This document shows positions 21,431 through 29,699 of a stretch of DNA of 64,000 bases, piece by piece. The stretch comes from Xenorhabdus sp. BG5 (GTDB lineage Bacteria; Pseudomonadota; Gammaproteobacteria; Enterobacterales; Enterobacteriaceae): the NCBI RefSeq assembly GCF_015163665.1, contig NZ_JADEUG010000001.1, positions 372,001 to 436,000 of the forward strand. Direction: 5' to 3'. How positions within the stretch are numbered: the first letter of the stretch is position 1; every line of letters starts with the position of its first letter. Position numbers and translations under genes: made by a program. The notes below the pieces were generated by a model. The model was not told the DNA's origin. It was given only the letters and a program-made list of their open reading frames with translations, and did not search any database.

Positions 21431-22213
21431 TTATAACTGAGTCAGCTTTTGCAGCATTTGATCAGAAGTCGATACTGCCTTGCTATTGATTTCATAGGCT
21501 CGCTGCACCTGAATCATATTAACTAACTCTTCCGCCACATTGACGTTAGACGTTTCGACAAAGCCTTGATAGAGCACACCAGCGCCATTGATGCCCGGTG
21601 CATTCTCTACTGGCACGCCAGAACTGTTGGTTTCCAGATACAAATTCTCACCGATGCTTTCCAGCCCACTTTCGTTGATAAACGTGGTCAATGTCAGTTG
21701 CCCAATCTGCTGAGGCGCATTTTGCCCTTGCACGTTTACACTGACAGTACCATCACTGGCAATGTTAAGCTTCGTGGCATTATCTGGAATGATGATGGCA
21801 GGGACTATCTGAAAACCACCCACAGTAACCAACTGACCATTCTGATCTTTTTGAAATGAACCATCACGGGTATAGCCAATGGTGCCATCAGGCATCTGGA
21901 CTTGGAAAAAGCCCTGCCCTTTAATTGCCACATCCTGGCTACTATTGGTTTTCGCCAGGTTACCCTGGCTGTGCAGCCGCTCGGTAGCTACCGGTCGGGC
22001 GCCCGTACCAATCTGCAAACCTGATGGCAGGGTTGTCTGTTCAGACGACATCGCACCCGGCTGACGTTCGGTTTGATAAAGCAAATCTTCAAACACCGCA
22101 CGCTGGCGTTTGAAACCGTTGGTGCTGACGTTTGCCAAGTTGTTAGAAATAACATCCATATTGGTTTGCTGAGCATCCAGCCCAGTCTTGGCAATCCATA
22201 AAGATCGGATCAT
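21431..22213 (-). CDS. flgG: Flagellar distal rod protein FlgG
   Basis: FlgG builds the distal rod. The 260-residue length equals the family norm. Conserved features are the N-terminal [18 protein letters not shown], the [24 protein letters not shown] rod-type motif (positions 30-55) and the C-terminal [20 protein letters not shown] helix. It has no signal peptide and is exported by the flagellar secretion system. It lies between flgF and flgH in the usual order. Confidence 0.97.
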   Translation of the reverse strand: MIRSLWIAKTGLDAQQTNMDVISNNLANVSTNGFKRQRAVFEDLLYQTERQPGAMSSEQTTLPSGLQIGTGARPVATERLHSQGNLAKTNSSQDVAIKGQGFFQVQMPDGTIGYTRDGSFQKDQNGQLVTVGGFQIVPAIIIPDNATKLNIASDGTVSVNVQGQNAPQQIGQLTLTTFINESGLESIGENLYLETNSSGVPVENAPGINGAGVLYQGFVETSNVNVAEELVNMIQVQRAYEINSKAVSTSDQMLQKLTQL

Positions 22214-22235
22214 GAATTTATCCCCTGTCTCCGAT

Positions 22236-22991
22236 TTAGCTCATAGCGAGAATTTGGTTAGCCCGCTGTGCATTTTCATCGGAACTGTGTATGACTTTCA
22301 TTTGCATCTCAAAGCGACGCGCATTAGCGATCATGTTCACCATGCTTTCTACTGGATTAACATTACTGCCTTCCAAAACACCCGACATAACTTTCACTTC
22401 GGTGCTGGCCGCCAATTCATTGCCCTGCTGTTCCCGCGCCAGTGGCGTTAAATGGAACAAACCATCATCACCACGCACGACTTGGTTAGCTTCTGGTTTA
22501 ACGATTTTCAGCTTGCCAATCTGGCCCAACAAAGTGGGCGGATCGCTGGCAATCAGGGCAGAGATGGCACCGTCTGTCGCAATGGTCAGTTCAGCCTGCG
22601 GCGGAACATCAATCGGCCCGTTTTCGCCCATCAACATACGCCCCTGTACCATCAGTTGCCCTTCGGGTGAAATCTGGATACTACCGTTGCGGGTATAGGC
22701 TTCTGTCCCGTCTTCAAGCTGGACAGCCAAATAGCCACCTTGTCCGACTGCCACATCTAACGGACGAGACGTGTAATTCATGGGACCTTGACGGCTATCC
22801 ATGCCAGGAGTGGAGGCAACGACCAGTGAACGTGTCGGCAAGGTTTCACCTTCAATAGGTACGGCACGCAGGGCAGCAAGCTGGGCCTTGAAGCCCGGTG
22901 TTGACGCATTAGCCAGATTGTTGGCTGTGACAGCCTGATGTTCCAGCGTTTGGCGCGCAGCGCCCATAGCGGTATAAATGACGTGATCCAT
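22236..22991 (-). CDS. flgF: Flagellar proximal rod protein FlgF
   Basis: FlgF is a proximal rod subunit, 251 residues as in E. coli. It starts [19 protein letters not shown], carries the [17 protein letters not shown] rod motif and ends with the [21 protein letters not shown] helix shared by rod proteins. It lies 21 bp downstream of flgE in the flgB-J operon. Confidence 0.97.
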   Translation of the reverse strand: MDHVIYTAMGAARQTLEHQAVTANNLANASTPGFKAQLAALRAVPIEGETLPTRSLVVASTPGMDSRQGPMNYTSRPLDVAVGQGGYLAVQLEDGTEAYTRNGSIQISPEGQLMVQGRMLMGENGPIDVPPQAELTIATDGAISALIASDPPTLLGQIGKLKIVKPEANQVVRGDDGLFHLTPLAREQQGNELAASTEVKVMSGVLEGSNVNPVESMVNMIANARRFEMQMKVIHSSDENAQRANQILAMS

Positions 22992-23012
22992 AAAGCTATC
23001 CGCCTGAGTCTA

Positions 23013-24251
23013 TTAACGCATGCTGACCAGCGTTTGCAGAATTTGATCCTGCGTTTTGATGGTCTGGGCATTAGATTGGTAGTTACGCTGGGCGACAATC
23101 ATACTGACCAGCTCCTGGCTCATATCAACGTTTGATGATTCCAATGAGCTACTGATCAACTTACCGAAGTTACCTGAACCTGCGGTGCCGACCACTGGAC
23201 TACCGGATGCACCGGTTTCGATCCAAACGTTATCACCCTGAGAAGCTAAGCCTGCCGGATTGGAGAAGTTCGCCAGTACGACTTGTCCCAAGACCTGTTT
23301 CTGCTCGTTAGAATAAATACCGTAAATTTTGCCATCCCCCTCAACTTGGTAGTTGGTGAAGTGACCTGCCGCATAACCGTCTTGCTTCTGATTAGAAATG
23401 GAATCTTCTTTGACTCTCTGCTGCTTGCTACCGTTAAAGTCAAACTGGATTGTGGCCGGATTAGAACCATTCAAGGCTGGCATAGCGAAAGCAAATACGT
23501 TGTCAGCCGTCGCAGGTGCCGCAAGCTTACCGTTGCCATCAAAACTCACACTGCCTTCTTTGTTTAATTTTTCAGCTTTCGCATTCTTAACAGAAGTATC
23601 CAGGGCATAAATATCCCACTGATTGTCATCTGTCTTGACGAAGAACACATTGACATTATGTTCGTTGCCGAGGCTATCGTATACCGAGATACCGGAACTG
23701 TAGTTAAAAGTATCTTTCACATCCGGTTTAAATGGGTTAGCTACCGTATCGATCTTGTCATGCATCGAATTCAGGTTAGCCTTCATCTTAACTTCTGTCG
23801 TCGACTTAGCAGCCAGCATGTCAGTTGGAATCGAAATTGGCCCTGGGGCGGCACCCTGCTGAATTTCAGGACCATCTTTGCCCTGAATGGCTTGATAACC
23901 CGTCAATTTCATGCCCTGCATATCGATCACATTACGATCAGCATCCATTTTAAATTGACCATTACGGGAATAAAAAATATTACCGTTGGTATCCTGCATA
24001 CGGAAAAAGCCGCCTTGGGTGATCGCCATATTTAATTGATCGTTAGTTTTGGTGATTGAACCATCCTTAAAGTTCTGCACCATGCCAGAAACCTTGACGC
24101 CCAACCCGACATCTGAGCCACTGAACACATCGGAAAAAGCAACAGAACTGGATTTAAATCCGTATGTTGCCGAGTTTGCAATATTATTACCAATAACGTC
24201 TAAGTTGCTCGCTGCGGCATTCAAGCCACTGACCGCTTGTGAAAAAGCCAT
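23013..24251 (-). CDS. flgE: Flagellar hook protein FlgE
   Basis: FlgE polymerizes into the hook, the universal joint between rod and filament. The protein has 412 residues (402 in E. coli). The N-terminal MAFSQAVSGLNAAASNLDVI with NNIANSATYGFKSS and the C-terminal LESSNVDMSQELVSMIVAQR helix are conserved; the middle is the variable D1/D2 region. It follows flgD by 15 bp, and FlgD caps hook assembly. Confidence 0.97.
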   Translation of the reverse strand: MAFSQAVSGLNAAASNLDVIGNNIANSATYGFKSSSVAFSDVFSGSDVGLGVKVSGMVQNFKDGSITKTNDQLNMAITQGGFFRMQDTNGNIFYSRNGQFKMDADRNVIDMQGMKLTGYQAIQGKDGPEIQQGAAPGPISIPTDMLAAKSTTEVKMKANLNSMHDKIDTVANPFKPDVKDTFNYSSGISVYDSLGNEHNVNVFFVKTDDNQWDIYALDTSVKNAKAEKLNKEGSVSFDGNGKLAAPATADNVFAFAMPALNGSNPATIQFDFNGSKQQRVKEDSISNQKQDGYAAGHFTNYQVEGDGKIYGIYSNEQKQVLGQVVLANFSNPAGLASQGDNVWIETGASGSPVVGTAGSGNFGKLISSSLESSNVDMSQELVSMIVAQRNYQSNAQTIKTQDQILQTLVSMR

Positions 24252-24266
24252 ATGTCCTCCGTTTAA

Positions 24267-24977
24267 TTAAAGAATCTGACGAACTTCGTCCATGTTTACC
24301 GTACCCACCAGCCCTAAATCCAATTTAGTGCTATTCTCCTGCCGCACTACGCCGTCAACCTTGGCCTCTCTCAAAGGATGTATCATCAACGCTTGATCCT
24401 GTTGACTTGCGGAAACGGTGAAGTTGTAAGCGCCTTGTTCCACGACATTGCCGTCTGCGTCTTTACCATCCCATCTGAAGCTATGTATACCGGCACCCAA
24501 AAATTCGGATGAGTTGGGATCTAATTTATTGAGTTCCATTTCCCGAACGACTGTGCCACTTTTATCTTTGATGGTCACTTTGACGATATCGGCAGGTCGG
24601 TTCAGTTCAAAGCCGATTGCTGTTATGCTGTTTGCACCATCACCCACCAAAATCTCATTGCCAGGCACTATAACCCCCCGACCAATCAGTGCTACCGTCT
24701 GCATCGTGTGGTTACTGTCCATTTGCCCGACAATGGAACCCAGCGTCTTATTGAGCTTCTCAATCCCTTCAACAGTGCTGATCTGCGCAATCTGTGAAGT
24801 CAATTCACTGTTTTGCATCGGGTTGGTTGGATCTTGGTTTTGGAGCTGAGCAACCAAGATATTCAAGAAGTTATCTTTGATATCACCACTGCTTTGCGAT
24901 TTTTGGTTGGTCAACTTAGTCAGTTCACCGACGGTTGAATTATCCAATGATTCATTAATAGAAGCGGTAATTCCCAT
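24267..24977 (-). CDS. flgD: Flagellar hook-capping (assembly scaffold) protein FlgD
   Basis: FlgD sits at the growing hook tip and directs FlgE assembly, then is lost. The protein has 236 residues (231 in E. coli). The N-terminal block DNFLNILVAQLQNQDPTNPM is the signature of the family; the C-terminal half has the Ig-like/Tudor-type fold with FRWDGKDADGNVV. It lies between flgC and flgE with short spacers. Confidence 0.96.
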   Translation of the reverse strand: MGITASINESLDNSTVGELTKLTNQKSQSSGDIKDNFLNILVAQLQNQDPTNPMQNSELTSQIAQISTVEGIEKLNKTLGSIVGQMDSNHTMQTVALIGRGVIVPGNEILVGDGANSITAIGFELNRPADIVKVTIKDKSGTVVREMELNKLDPNSSEFLGAGIHSFRWDGKDADGNVVEQGAYNFTVSASQQDQALMIHPLREAKVDGVVRQENSTKLDLGLVGTVNMDEVRQIL

Positions 24978-24990
24978 AACGATATTCCTG

Positions 24991-25395
24991 TTACTGGCCT
25001 AGTGTCAGCGTTTTCAACATGATGGATTTGGTCGTATTCAGCACTTCAACGTTCGCCTGATAACTGCGGGAAGCGGAGATGGTATTGACCATTTCTCCAA
25101 CGACATCCACATTCGGCATACGTACATACCCTTTTTCATCGGCCAGCGGATGGCCCGGCTGATATTCAAGACGGAAAGGTGAAGGATCATCCACAACTTC
25201 ACTAACGCGAACACCGCCAACCTCTTGGCCTGCGGGAGCGGCGACACGAAAGACCACTTGCTTGGCACGGTATGGCTCGCCATCCGGCCCCGCAACACTG
25301 TCGGCATTCGCCATATTACTGGCGCTAACATTCAGTCGCTGAGACTGGGCAGAAAGCGCCGAACTGGCAATATCAAAAATACTAAGTAGAGACAT
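24991..25395 (-). CDS. flgC: Flagellar proximal rod protein FlgC
   Basis: FlgC is a 134-residue proximal rod subunit, the same length as the E. coli protein and nearly identical in its C-terminus ([20 protein letters not shown] and [16 protein letters not shown]). ATG 25395 is chosen because AAGGA lies 8 nt upstream and the protein then begins [10 protein letters not shown] like its homologues; the earlier ATG 25401 overlaps the flgB stop. Confidence 0.96.
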   Translation of the reverse strand: MSLLSIFDIASSALSAQSQRLNVSASNMANADSVAGPDGEPYRAKQVVFRVAAPAGQEVGGVRVSEVVDDPSPFRLEYQPGHPLADEKGYVRMPNVDVVGEMVNTISASRSYQANVEVLNTTKSIMLKTLTLGQ

Positions 25396-25400
25396 TCCCA

Positions 25401-25817
25401 TTATCCTTGTGACTGTAGAACTGACATCATGCTTTTGATTTGTGCATTGGTCATAGTGAGTTCAGCCTGATATTTCAGACTGTTATCTGCGAAATTGCTG
25501 CGTTCCATATCCATGTCAACGGTATTTCCATCCATAGATGTCTGGTATGGCACCCGATACAACAGGTCCATCTCCAGGCGTTTTTGAGGCTGAACGGGAA
25601 TATGTCGATCGGAAGTCAGAGATAGCCCAATTCCATTCCCTGTTACACGACCATGTGCCATGACTTTTTTCAGTTGAGCAGCAAAATCGATATCACGCGC
25701 CTGATAGCCAGGGGTATCCGCATTGGCAATGTTGGCAGACAAAATTTCCTGCCGCTGGTTGCGGAGTGCCAGCGTTTCTTGTCGAAATTGAAAGGCGGCA
25801 TCTAATTTATCGAGCAT
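25401..25817 (-). CDS. flgB: Flagellar proximal rod protein FlgB
   Basis: FlgB is a 138-residue proximal rod subunit, identical in length to the E. coli protein. It carries the [19 protein letters not shown] rod motif near residues 30-50. The frame extends to 25910, but ATG 25817 has a near-perfect ribosome site (GGGAGGA) and gives the conserved start [16 protein letters not shown]. It is the first gene of the flgBCDEFGHIJ operon and is divergent from flgA; the 209-bp gap should contain FlhDC-dependent promoters. Confidence 0.96.
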   Translation of the reverse strand: MLDKLDAAFQFRQETLALRNQRQEILSANIANADTPGYQARDIDFAAQLKKVMAHGRVTGNGIGLSLTSDRHIPVQPQKRLEMDLLYRVPYQTSMDGNTVDMDMERSNFADNSLKYQAELTMTNAQIKSMMSVLQSQG

Positions 25818-26026
25818 ATTCCTCCCTCGGGTTTGTTCTGTCGGGGATAAGCCCCAAGCAGCTAACAGAATAAACGGAGAAGAAAAAGGTAATTCGAAGA
25901 ATAGAAACAAATTGAATTGCTATTTATCCCATTAACGAATAATCAATCGAGTTACACTATTAACATCCAACAGGTGCTGAATATTTTTTGCAATCATGGC
26001 TCGCTAACAGGATTTAAGGTGGTGAA

Positions 26027-26704
26027 ATGCCTGCACTAAATTTTATCGGGTTTCTTGCCTTTTTCCTTAATCTATTTTTTGTTTTCGGCAGTTCTGTCGC
26101 TTGGGGAAACAACATACCGCAATTAATAGATGACTATTTCAGGCAGATTCATCGCCCATCGAATCATAAGGTCTCAGTGGAGATCAAAACACCTGAACAA
26201 CAATGGCCGACTTGTGAACACCCTGAAATACAACCGTTACTTAGCAACAAAAATTGGGGTAACCTTTCCGTTCCTGTGACTTGTGGTCAGCAACGCCGTT
26301 TTATTCAGGTTTATGTCAATGTCATCGGCCCTTATCTGGTTTCTAAGCGGGCGATTAACCGTAATACCGTCCTGACAGAACAAGATCTTCAAGTAAAAAC
26401 AGGGGCCTTAGATAAGCTGCCAAACGACATAATACGTAACAGAAAGGCCATACAAAATGGTATTGCACTTCGCAACATACCTGCCGGACAATCCATCACA
26501 CGCAATATGATCCGGCGTCCCTGGGCAATTAAAGCCGGACAAAATGTGGTCGTCACGGTAGATGGGCACCATTTTCAGGTGCGTTACGAAGGAAAAGCGA
26601 TTAACAACGCCGCGAGTTTTGATAATATCCGTGTCCGCCTGAGCTCTGGACAGGTTATTACTGGTGAAGCTCAAGAAAATGGCAGTGTAAAAATGATGTT
26701 ATAA
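26027..26704 (+). CDS. flgA: Flagellar P-ring assembly chaperone FlgA
   Basis: FlgA is a periplasmic chaperone needed to assemble FlgI into the P-ring. The protein has 225 residues (219 in E. coli) with a signal peptide at the N-terminus (hydrophobic residues 6-22, cleavage near AWG) and a SAF-type beta-clip domain in the C-terminal half with LRNIPAGQSITRNMI and FDNIRVRLSSGQVITG. It is transcribed divergently from flgB. Confidence 0.95.
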   Translation: MPALNFIGFLAFFLNLFFVFGSSVAWGNNIPQLIDDYFRQIHRPSNHKVSVEIKTPEQQWPTCEHPEIQPLLSNKNWGNLSVPVTCGQQRRFIQVYVNVIGPYLVSKRAINRNTVLTEQDLQVKTGALDKLPNDIIRNRKAIQNGIALRNIPAGQSITRNMIRRPWAIKAGQNVVVTVDGHHFQVRYEGKAINNAASFDNIRVRLSSGQVITGEAQENGSVKMML

Positions 26705-26709
26705 ATGGC

Positions 26710-26736
26710 TAAAGTTTTATTTCTTCACGCCGATAT
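26710..26736 (+). promoter_or_regulatory. Sigma-28 (FliA) promoter for flgMN
   Basis: TAAAGTTT, an 11-nt spacer and GCCGATAT. The -35 element is a perfect FliA consensus, the spacing is exact and the -10 element has 7 of 8 matches. It lies 6 bp after the flgA stop and 91 bp before flgM, so FliA can drive its own anti-sigma factor, as in Salmonella. Confidence 0.88.
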
Positions 26737-26826
26737 AACCAACAGACCATGATTTACAGGCATGCCAGCGGTATATCGCCTGCTACCTAAGACAAATAAA
26801 TAATGCCTGATTAAAGGATTACAATT

Positions 26827-27126
26827 ATGAGTATTGAACGCACTCAACCTCTACTGGCTATGGCTGCTTTACAGCAACGCAATGCCAATGAAGGTGCTCA
26901 AAGCACTCGCAGAATTGTGGCTGTTGCAGAAAAAAGCGCAGATACACAAGTTAAGCTGAGCGAAGCGCAGAAAAAGCTCGTTCAGCCAAGTAGTCAGGAT
27001 ATTAATATCCAGAAAGTACAACAACTGAAAGAAGCCATTGCAAAGGGAACCCTAACGATGGACAGCGGTAAAATTGCTGATGCTCTATTTAGGGAGGCCC
27101 TTGAAAACATGGAATATGATAAATAA
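26827..27126 (+). CDS. flgM: Anti-sigma-28 factor FlgM
   Basis: FlgM binds and holds FliA (sigma-28) until the hook-basal body is finished, then is exported through it. The 99-residue length fits the family (97). The N-terminus MSIERTQPL is the export region and the C-terminal VQQLKEAIAKGTLTMDSGKIADALFR helices are the sigma-binding part. It is followed by flgN after 24 bp. Confidence 0.95.
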   Translation: MSIERTQPLLAMAALQQRNANEGAQSTRRIVAVAEKSADTQVKLSEAQKKLVQPSSQDINIQKVQQLKEAIAKGTLTMDSGKIADALFREALENMEYDK

Positions 27127-27150
27127 ACACCAAAATCTAAAGAGCCATAA

Positions 27151-27591
27151 ATGGAAGAACTTCAACTCTTGCTTGAACAGCAAAGCGCGCACTTAAATTC
27201 GCTTTCGCAAACTATGGCAGAAGAACAGCGCATATTGAGCGAAGGCTTTATTGAAGTGAATCATTTACATCGTGTGACGGAACAAAAAACATTTTTGCTT
27301 TCAGCACTCGATCATGCTGAACGAAAACGCCAGCAGTTAAATGACACGCTAAAAATAAATGCTCCTTATGCTAACCATAAAAGGTTAGCAATATTATGGA
27401 GTCAAATTAATCAATCTGTTGAACGTATTCGTGATTTAAATTCACATAACGGATTTTTACTGGAACAACATATTGAGTTAAATAGTAAAGCAATCGCTTT
27501 TCTGAAAACTCACCACAGCCCTTCTTTTTATGGTGCAGACGGCCAAGCCCGTCATCATTCAGCGCTATCTGGCCACAAGATCAGCGTTTGA
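27151..27591 (+). CDS. flgN: Flagellar export chaperone FlgN for FlgK and FlgL
   Basis: FlgN is a cytosolic helical chaperone that binds the C-termini of FlgK and FlgL and delivers them to the export gate. The protein has 146 residues (138 in E. coli), is strongly helical, and begins MEELQLLLEQQSAHLNSL, typical of the family; identity over the rest is modest, as usual. Its position after flgM supports the call. Confidence 0.93.
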   Translation: MEELQLLLEQQSAHLNSLSQTMAEEQRILSEGFIEVNHLHRVTEQKTFLLSALDHAERKRQQLNDTLKINAPYANHKRLAILWSQINQSVERIRDLNSHNGFLLEQHIELNSKAIAFLKTHHSPSFYGADGQARHHSALSGHKISV

Positions 27592-27599
27592 ACATTCGG

Positions 27600-27617
27600 T
27601 TACTGCCTAGGCAGTAA
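27600..27617. repeat. 18-bp perfect palindrome after flgN
   Basis: TTACTGCCTAGGCAGTAA is perfectly self-complementary and starts 9 bp past the flgN stop. It has no T-run; it may be a protein-binding site or part of the transcript end together with the next hairpin. Confidence 0.5.
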
Positions 27618-27623
27618 GCTCTA

Positions 27624-27666
27624 CAGACCTCTTGGTTTATTGGCAATGATAAGGGGTCTGTTTCTG
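27624..27666 (+). terminator. Probable flgMN terminator
   Basis: A stem of about 8 bp pairs CAGACCTC (27624) with GGGGTCTG (to 27660), allowing one T-G pair, and is followed by TTTCTGT. It lies 33 bp after flgN. Confidence 0.55.
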
Positions 27667-27775
27667 TGTATCTGTATTCCCCCACCCTGATAAAAAGAAA
27701 ATAATTCTCATTATACTGCCTTTTAAAGGAATATTGGCCTGCCCTTCGGGGATAGTTTCGATATATTCAATTTTT

Positions 27776-28024
27776 AGTCATGACTCCAAAGTGTTAATTT
27801 GATCTTTATTATGTTTTTTTAAAGGGAGATCATCATAACTGTTACGATAGAAGTTATTTGCCGATATTGTGACCAAACTGAACCGGTACGCAAGCATGAA
27901 AGTAGGTAACATCAAGACGAAAAGCTTACGACAATGTCACGTCCATTTGCGAGTTGGACGAACAAGGGTCTTTTGTCGGCAACAAAAAACAACGTCACTG
28001 TATTTGGTATATTTTTGATATAAA
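27776..28024 (+). mobile_element. IS1-family relic (5' half: insA start and insB start)
   Basis: From 27835 the frame reads ITVTIEVICRYCDQTEPVRKH and then a stop, matching the N-terminus of IS1-family InsA with its CxxC zinc pair. From 27958 it reads CELDEQGSFVGNKKQRH and then CIWY, matching the start of InsB. The section between them is deleted and the element has no intact transposase. Upstream, 27778-27795 resembles an IS1 terminal repeat (ATGACTCCAA). It holds the half of the element that is missing from the relic at 15403. Confidence 0.72.
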
Positions 28025-28275
28025 ATAAAAAAATCCATCACTTATGTAGAAATGCTTCTCTCAAATTCTTCACCTTGCCTTGATTGATAAATCCTATCAA
28101 TATATTGATCATTGATCGTGAATACCGATAGTTTTGTTGATCTTTTTTGATTCATAAGGTAAATTTTTCTTCTGCACACAGAAAACTGTGCCCAAAATCT
28201 TTTTGTTATAACACTTTATTATATTGCGTTATGCATAATAAGTAGTTTTATATTATGATTGTTATGGACATGTGA

Positions 28276-28824
28276 ATGAAAAATAGTTTAGTTTTATCTT
28301 TTATTGCTGCAATATTGGTTTCAGTAAGTAGTATTTCTTATGCGGCCCCTTCGATAACAACGGGGGAAGTAAAATTCACGGGGAGAATTATAGAATCAAC
28401 CTGCACTGTTGGTGGTAATTCTGACAAGATTGTGAACATGGGAACATATCTCAAAAGCGATATAAAAATAGCGGGAACTAAAGTTGCGGGGAGCGAAAGG
28501 AATTTTACGATCAAATTAACTGGGTGCCCTGTTGATACTTCTGTACCTATTATGATGAACGTTACATTTTCTGGGAGTAGTGAGGACACCAGAGATTCAA
28601 AGTTATTGGCATTAGACACATCTTCAAGTTCAAAAGGGATTGGCATCGGTATTTATGACAAAAGTGATGTACAAATAAATTTATCTTCCACTTACCCATT
28701 CCCTGATAAAATCAGTACATCTGATATGGAAATACCTTTAAAAGCGGCTTATGTATCTAATGGAGATACCCCTACAGCCGGAACGGCCGATGCCACGCTT
28801 AATTTTGATATATATTACAAATAA
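28276..28824 (+). CDS. Type 1-like fimbrial major subunit (pilin)
   Basis: The 182-residue precursor has a Sec signal peptide (cleavage after SYA, near residue 23), the pilin disulphide pair Cys43 and Cys84, and the C-terminal beta-strand ending ATLNFDIYYK with the penultimate tyrosine typical of chaperone-usher subunits. It should be secreted as the main pilus rod protein through donor-strand exchange with the chaperone encoded next. It is the first gene of a four-gene operon whose upstream 250 bp are AT-rich and end in an IS1 relic. Confidence 0.9.
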   Translation: MKNSLVLSFIAAILVSVSSISYAAPSITTGEVKFTGRIIESTCTVGGNSDKIVNMGTYLKSDIKIAGTKVAGSERNFTIKLTGCPVDTSVPIMMNVTFSGSSEDTRDSKLLALDTSSSSKGIGIGIYDKSDVQINLSSTYPFPDKISTSDMEIPLKAAYVSNGDTPTAGTADATLNFDIYYK

Positions 28825-28918
28825 AAATTAATTATTTATAAATATTTATTCCCTGGCCGCAGAGGCATATTTATGGCTGCGACCAGGAATTATTAACATC
28901 ATAAGTAGTCATGTAATA

Positions 28919-29626
28919 ATGAAAGATAAAATAAAAAAAATATTTACATCGTATGTGTTAACGAAAAAAACAACACTTATATTTTTATTGTTTTTTATAT
29001 TTCCGTCCTGGGCGGGTATAACTATTGGTGGAACCCGTGTTATTTATAAAGGAAATAAAAAAGAAACTTCAATTTCAGTGAAAAATTCTGACGAAAGCCG
29101 GCCTTATTTAATTCAGTCTTTTATCAGTACTGATTCAAAAGGAGAAAAGGCCCCTTTCATTGTGACGCCACCGCTATTTCGTTTAGATGCTGGCAAAGAA
29201 AGTATTCTTCGTATTGTCCGTATCGGCGGTAATTTACCTGAGGATAGGGAATCGGTTTTTTACCTTAATGTGAAGTCTATCCCTTCCGTACAAGAAAACG
29301 AACAGAATACTTTATTGATTGCGGTGAAAACCCGAATCAAATTATTTTATCGGCCTGAAGGCATTGAAGGTGATTCTGAAGAAGCTTATAAGACACTGAC
29401 ATTTCGTCGCATTGGTCACCAACTTGAGGTCAGAAATCCCAGTAATTATTATGTGACCATCGGGCAGCTCAACGTGGCCGGGAAAACCCTGACAGGTACT
29501 GACATGATCGCTCCACAAGGTGTAGCACATTTCGTTCTGCCATCTGAATCATCAGGCTTAGTCAGCTGGAATAGCATTAATAGTCATGGTGGCGTAAGCA
29601 AAGAAGTCATTAAAAACCTGCCTTAA
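28919..29626 (+). CDS. Periplasmic fimbrial chaperone (PapD family)
   Basis: The protein has 235 residues with an N-terminal signal (hydrophobic FLLFFIFPSWA) and two Ig-like domains. The first carries GGTRVIYKGNKKETSISVKN and the conserved FRLDAGKESILRIVR strand (G1) that completes pilin folds. ESVFYLNVKSIP is the family signature and KTRIKLFYRP marks the domain junction. It lies 94 bp after the pilin gene. Confidence 0.93.
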   Translation: MKDKIKKIFTSYVLTKKTTLIFLLFFIFPSWAGITIGGTRVIYKGNKKETSISVKNSDESRPYLIQSFISTDSKGEKAPFIVTPPLFRLDAGKESILRIVRIGGNLPEDRESVFYLNVKSIPSVQENEQNTLLIAVKTRIKLFYRPEGIEGDSEEAYKTLTFRRIGHQLEVRNPSNYYVTIGQLNVAGKTLTGTDMIAPQGVAHFVLPSESSGLVSWNSINSHGGVSKEVIKNLP

Positions 29627-29699
29627 AAAGAAGATAAAAGTTAAATATTGGGGACGAAAAATCATATTTGTTAAATATAAAAAGAGTAGCGGCACAATT

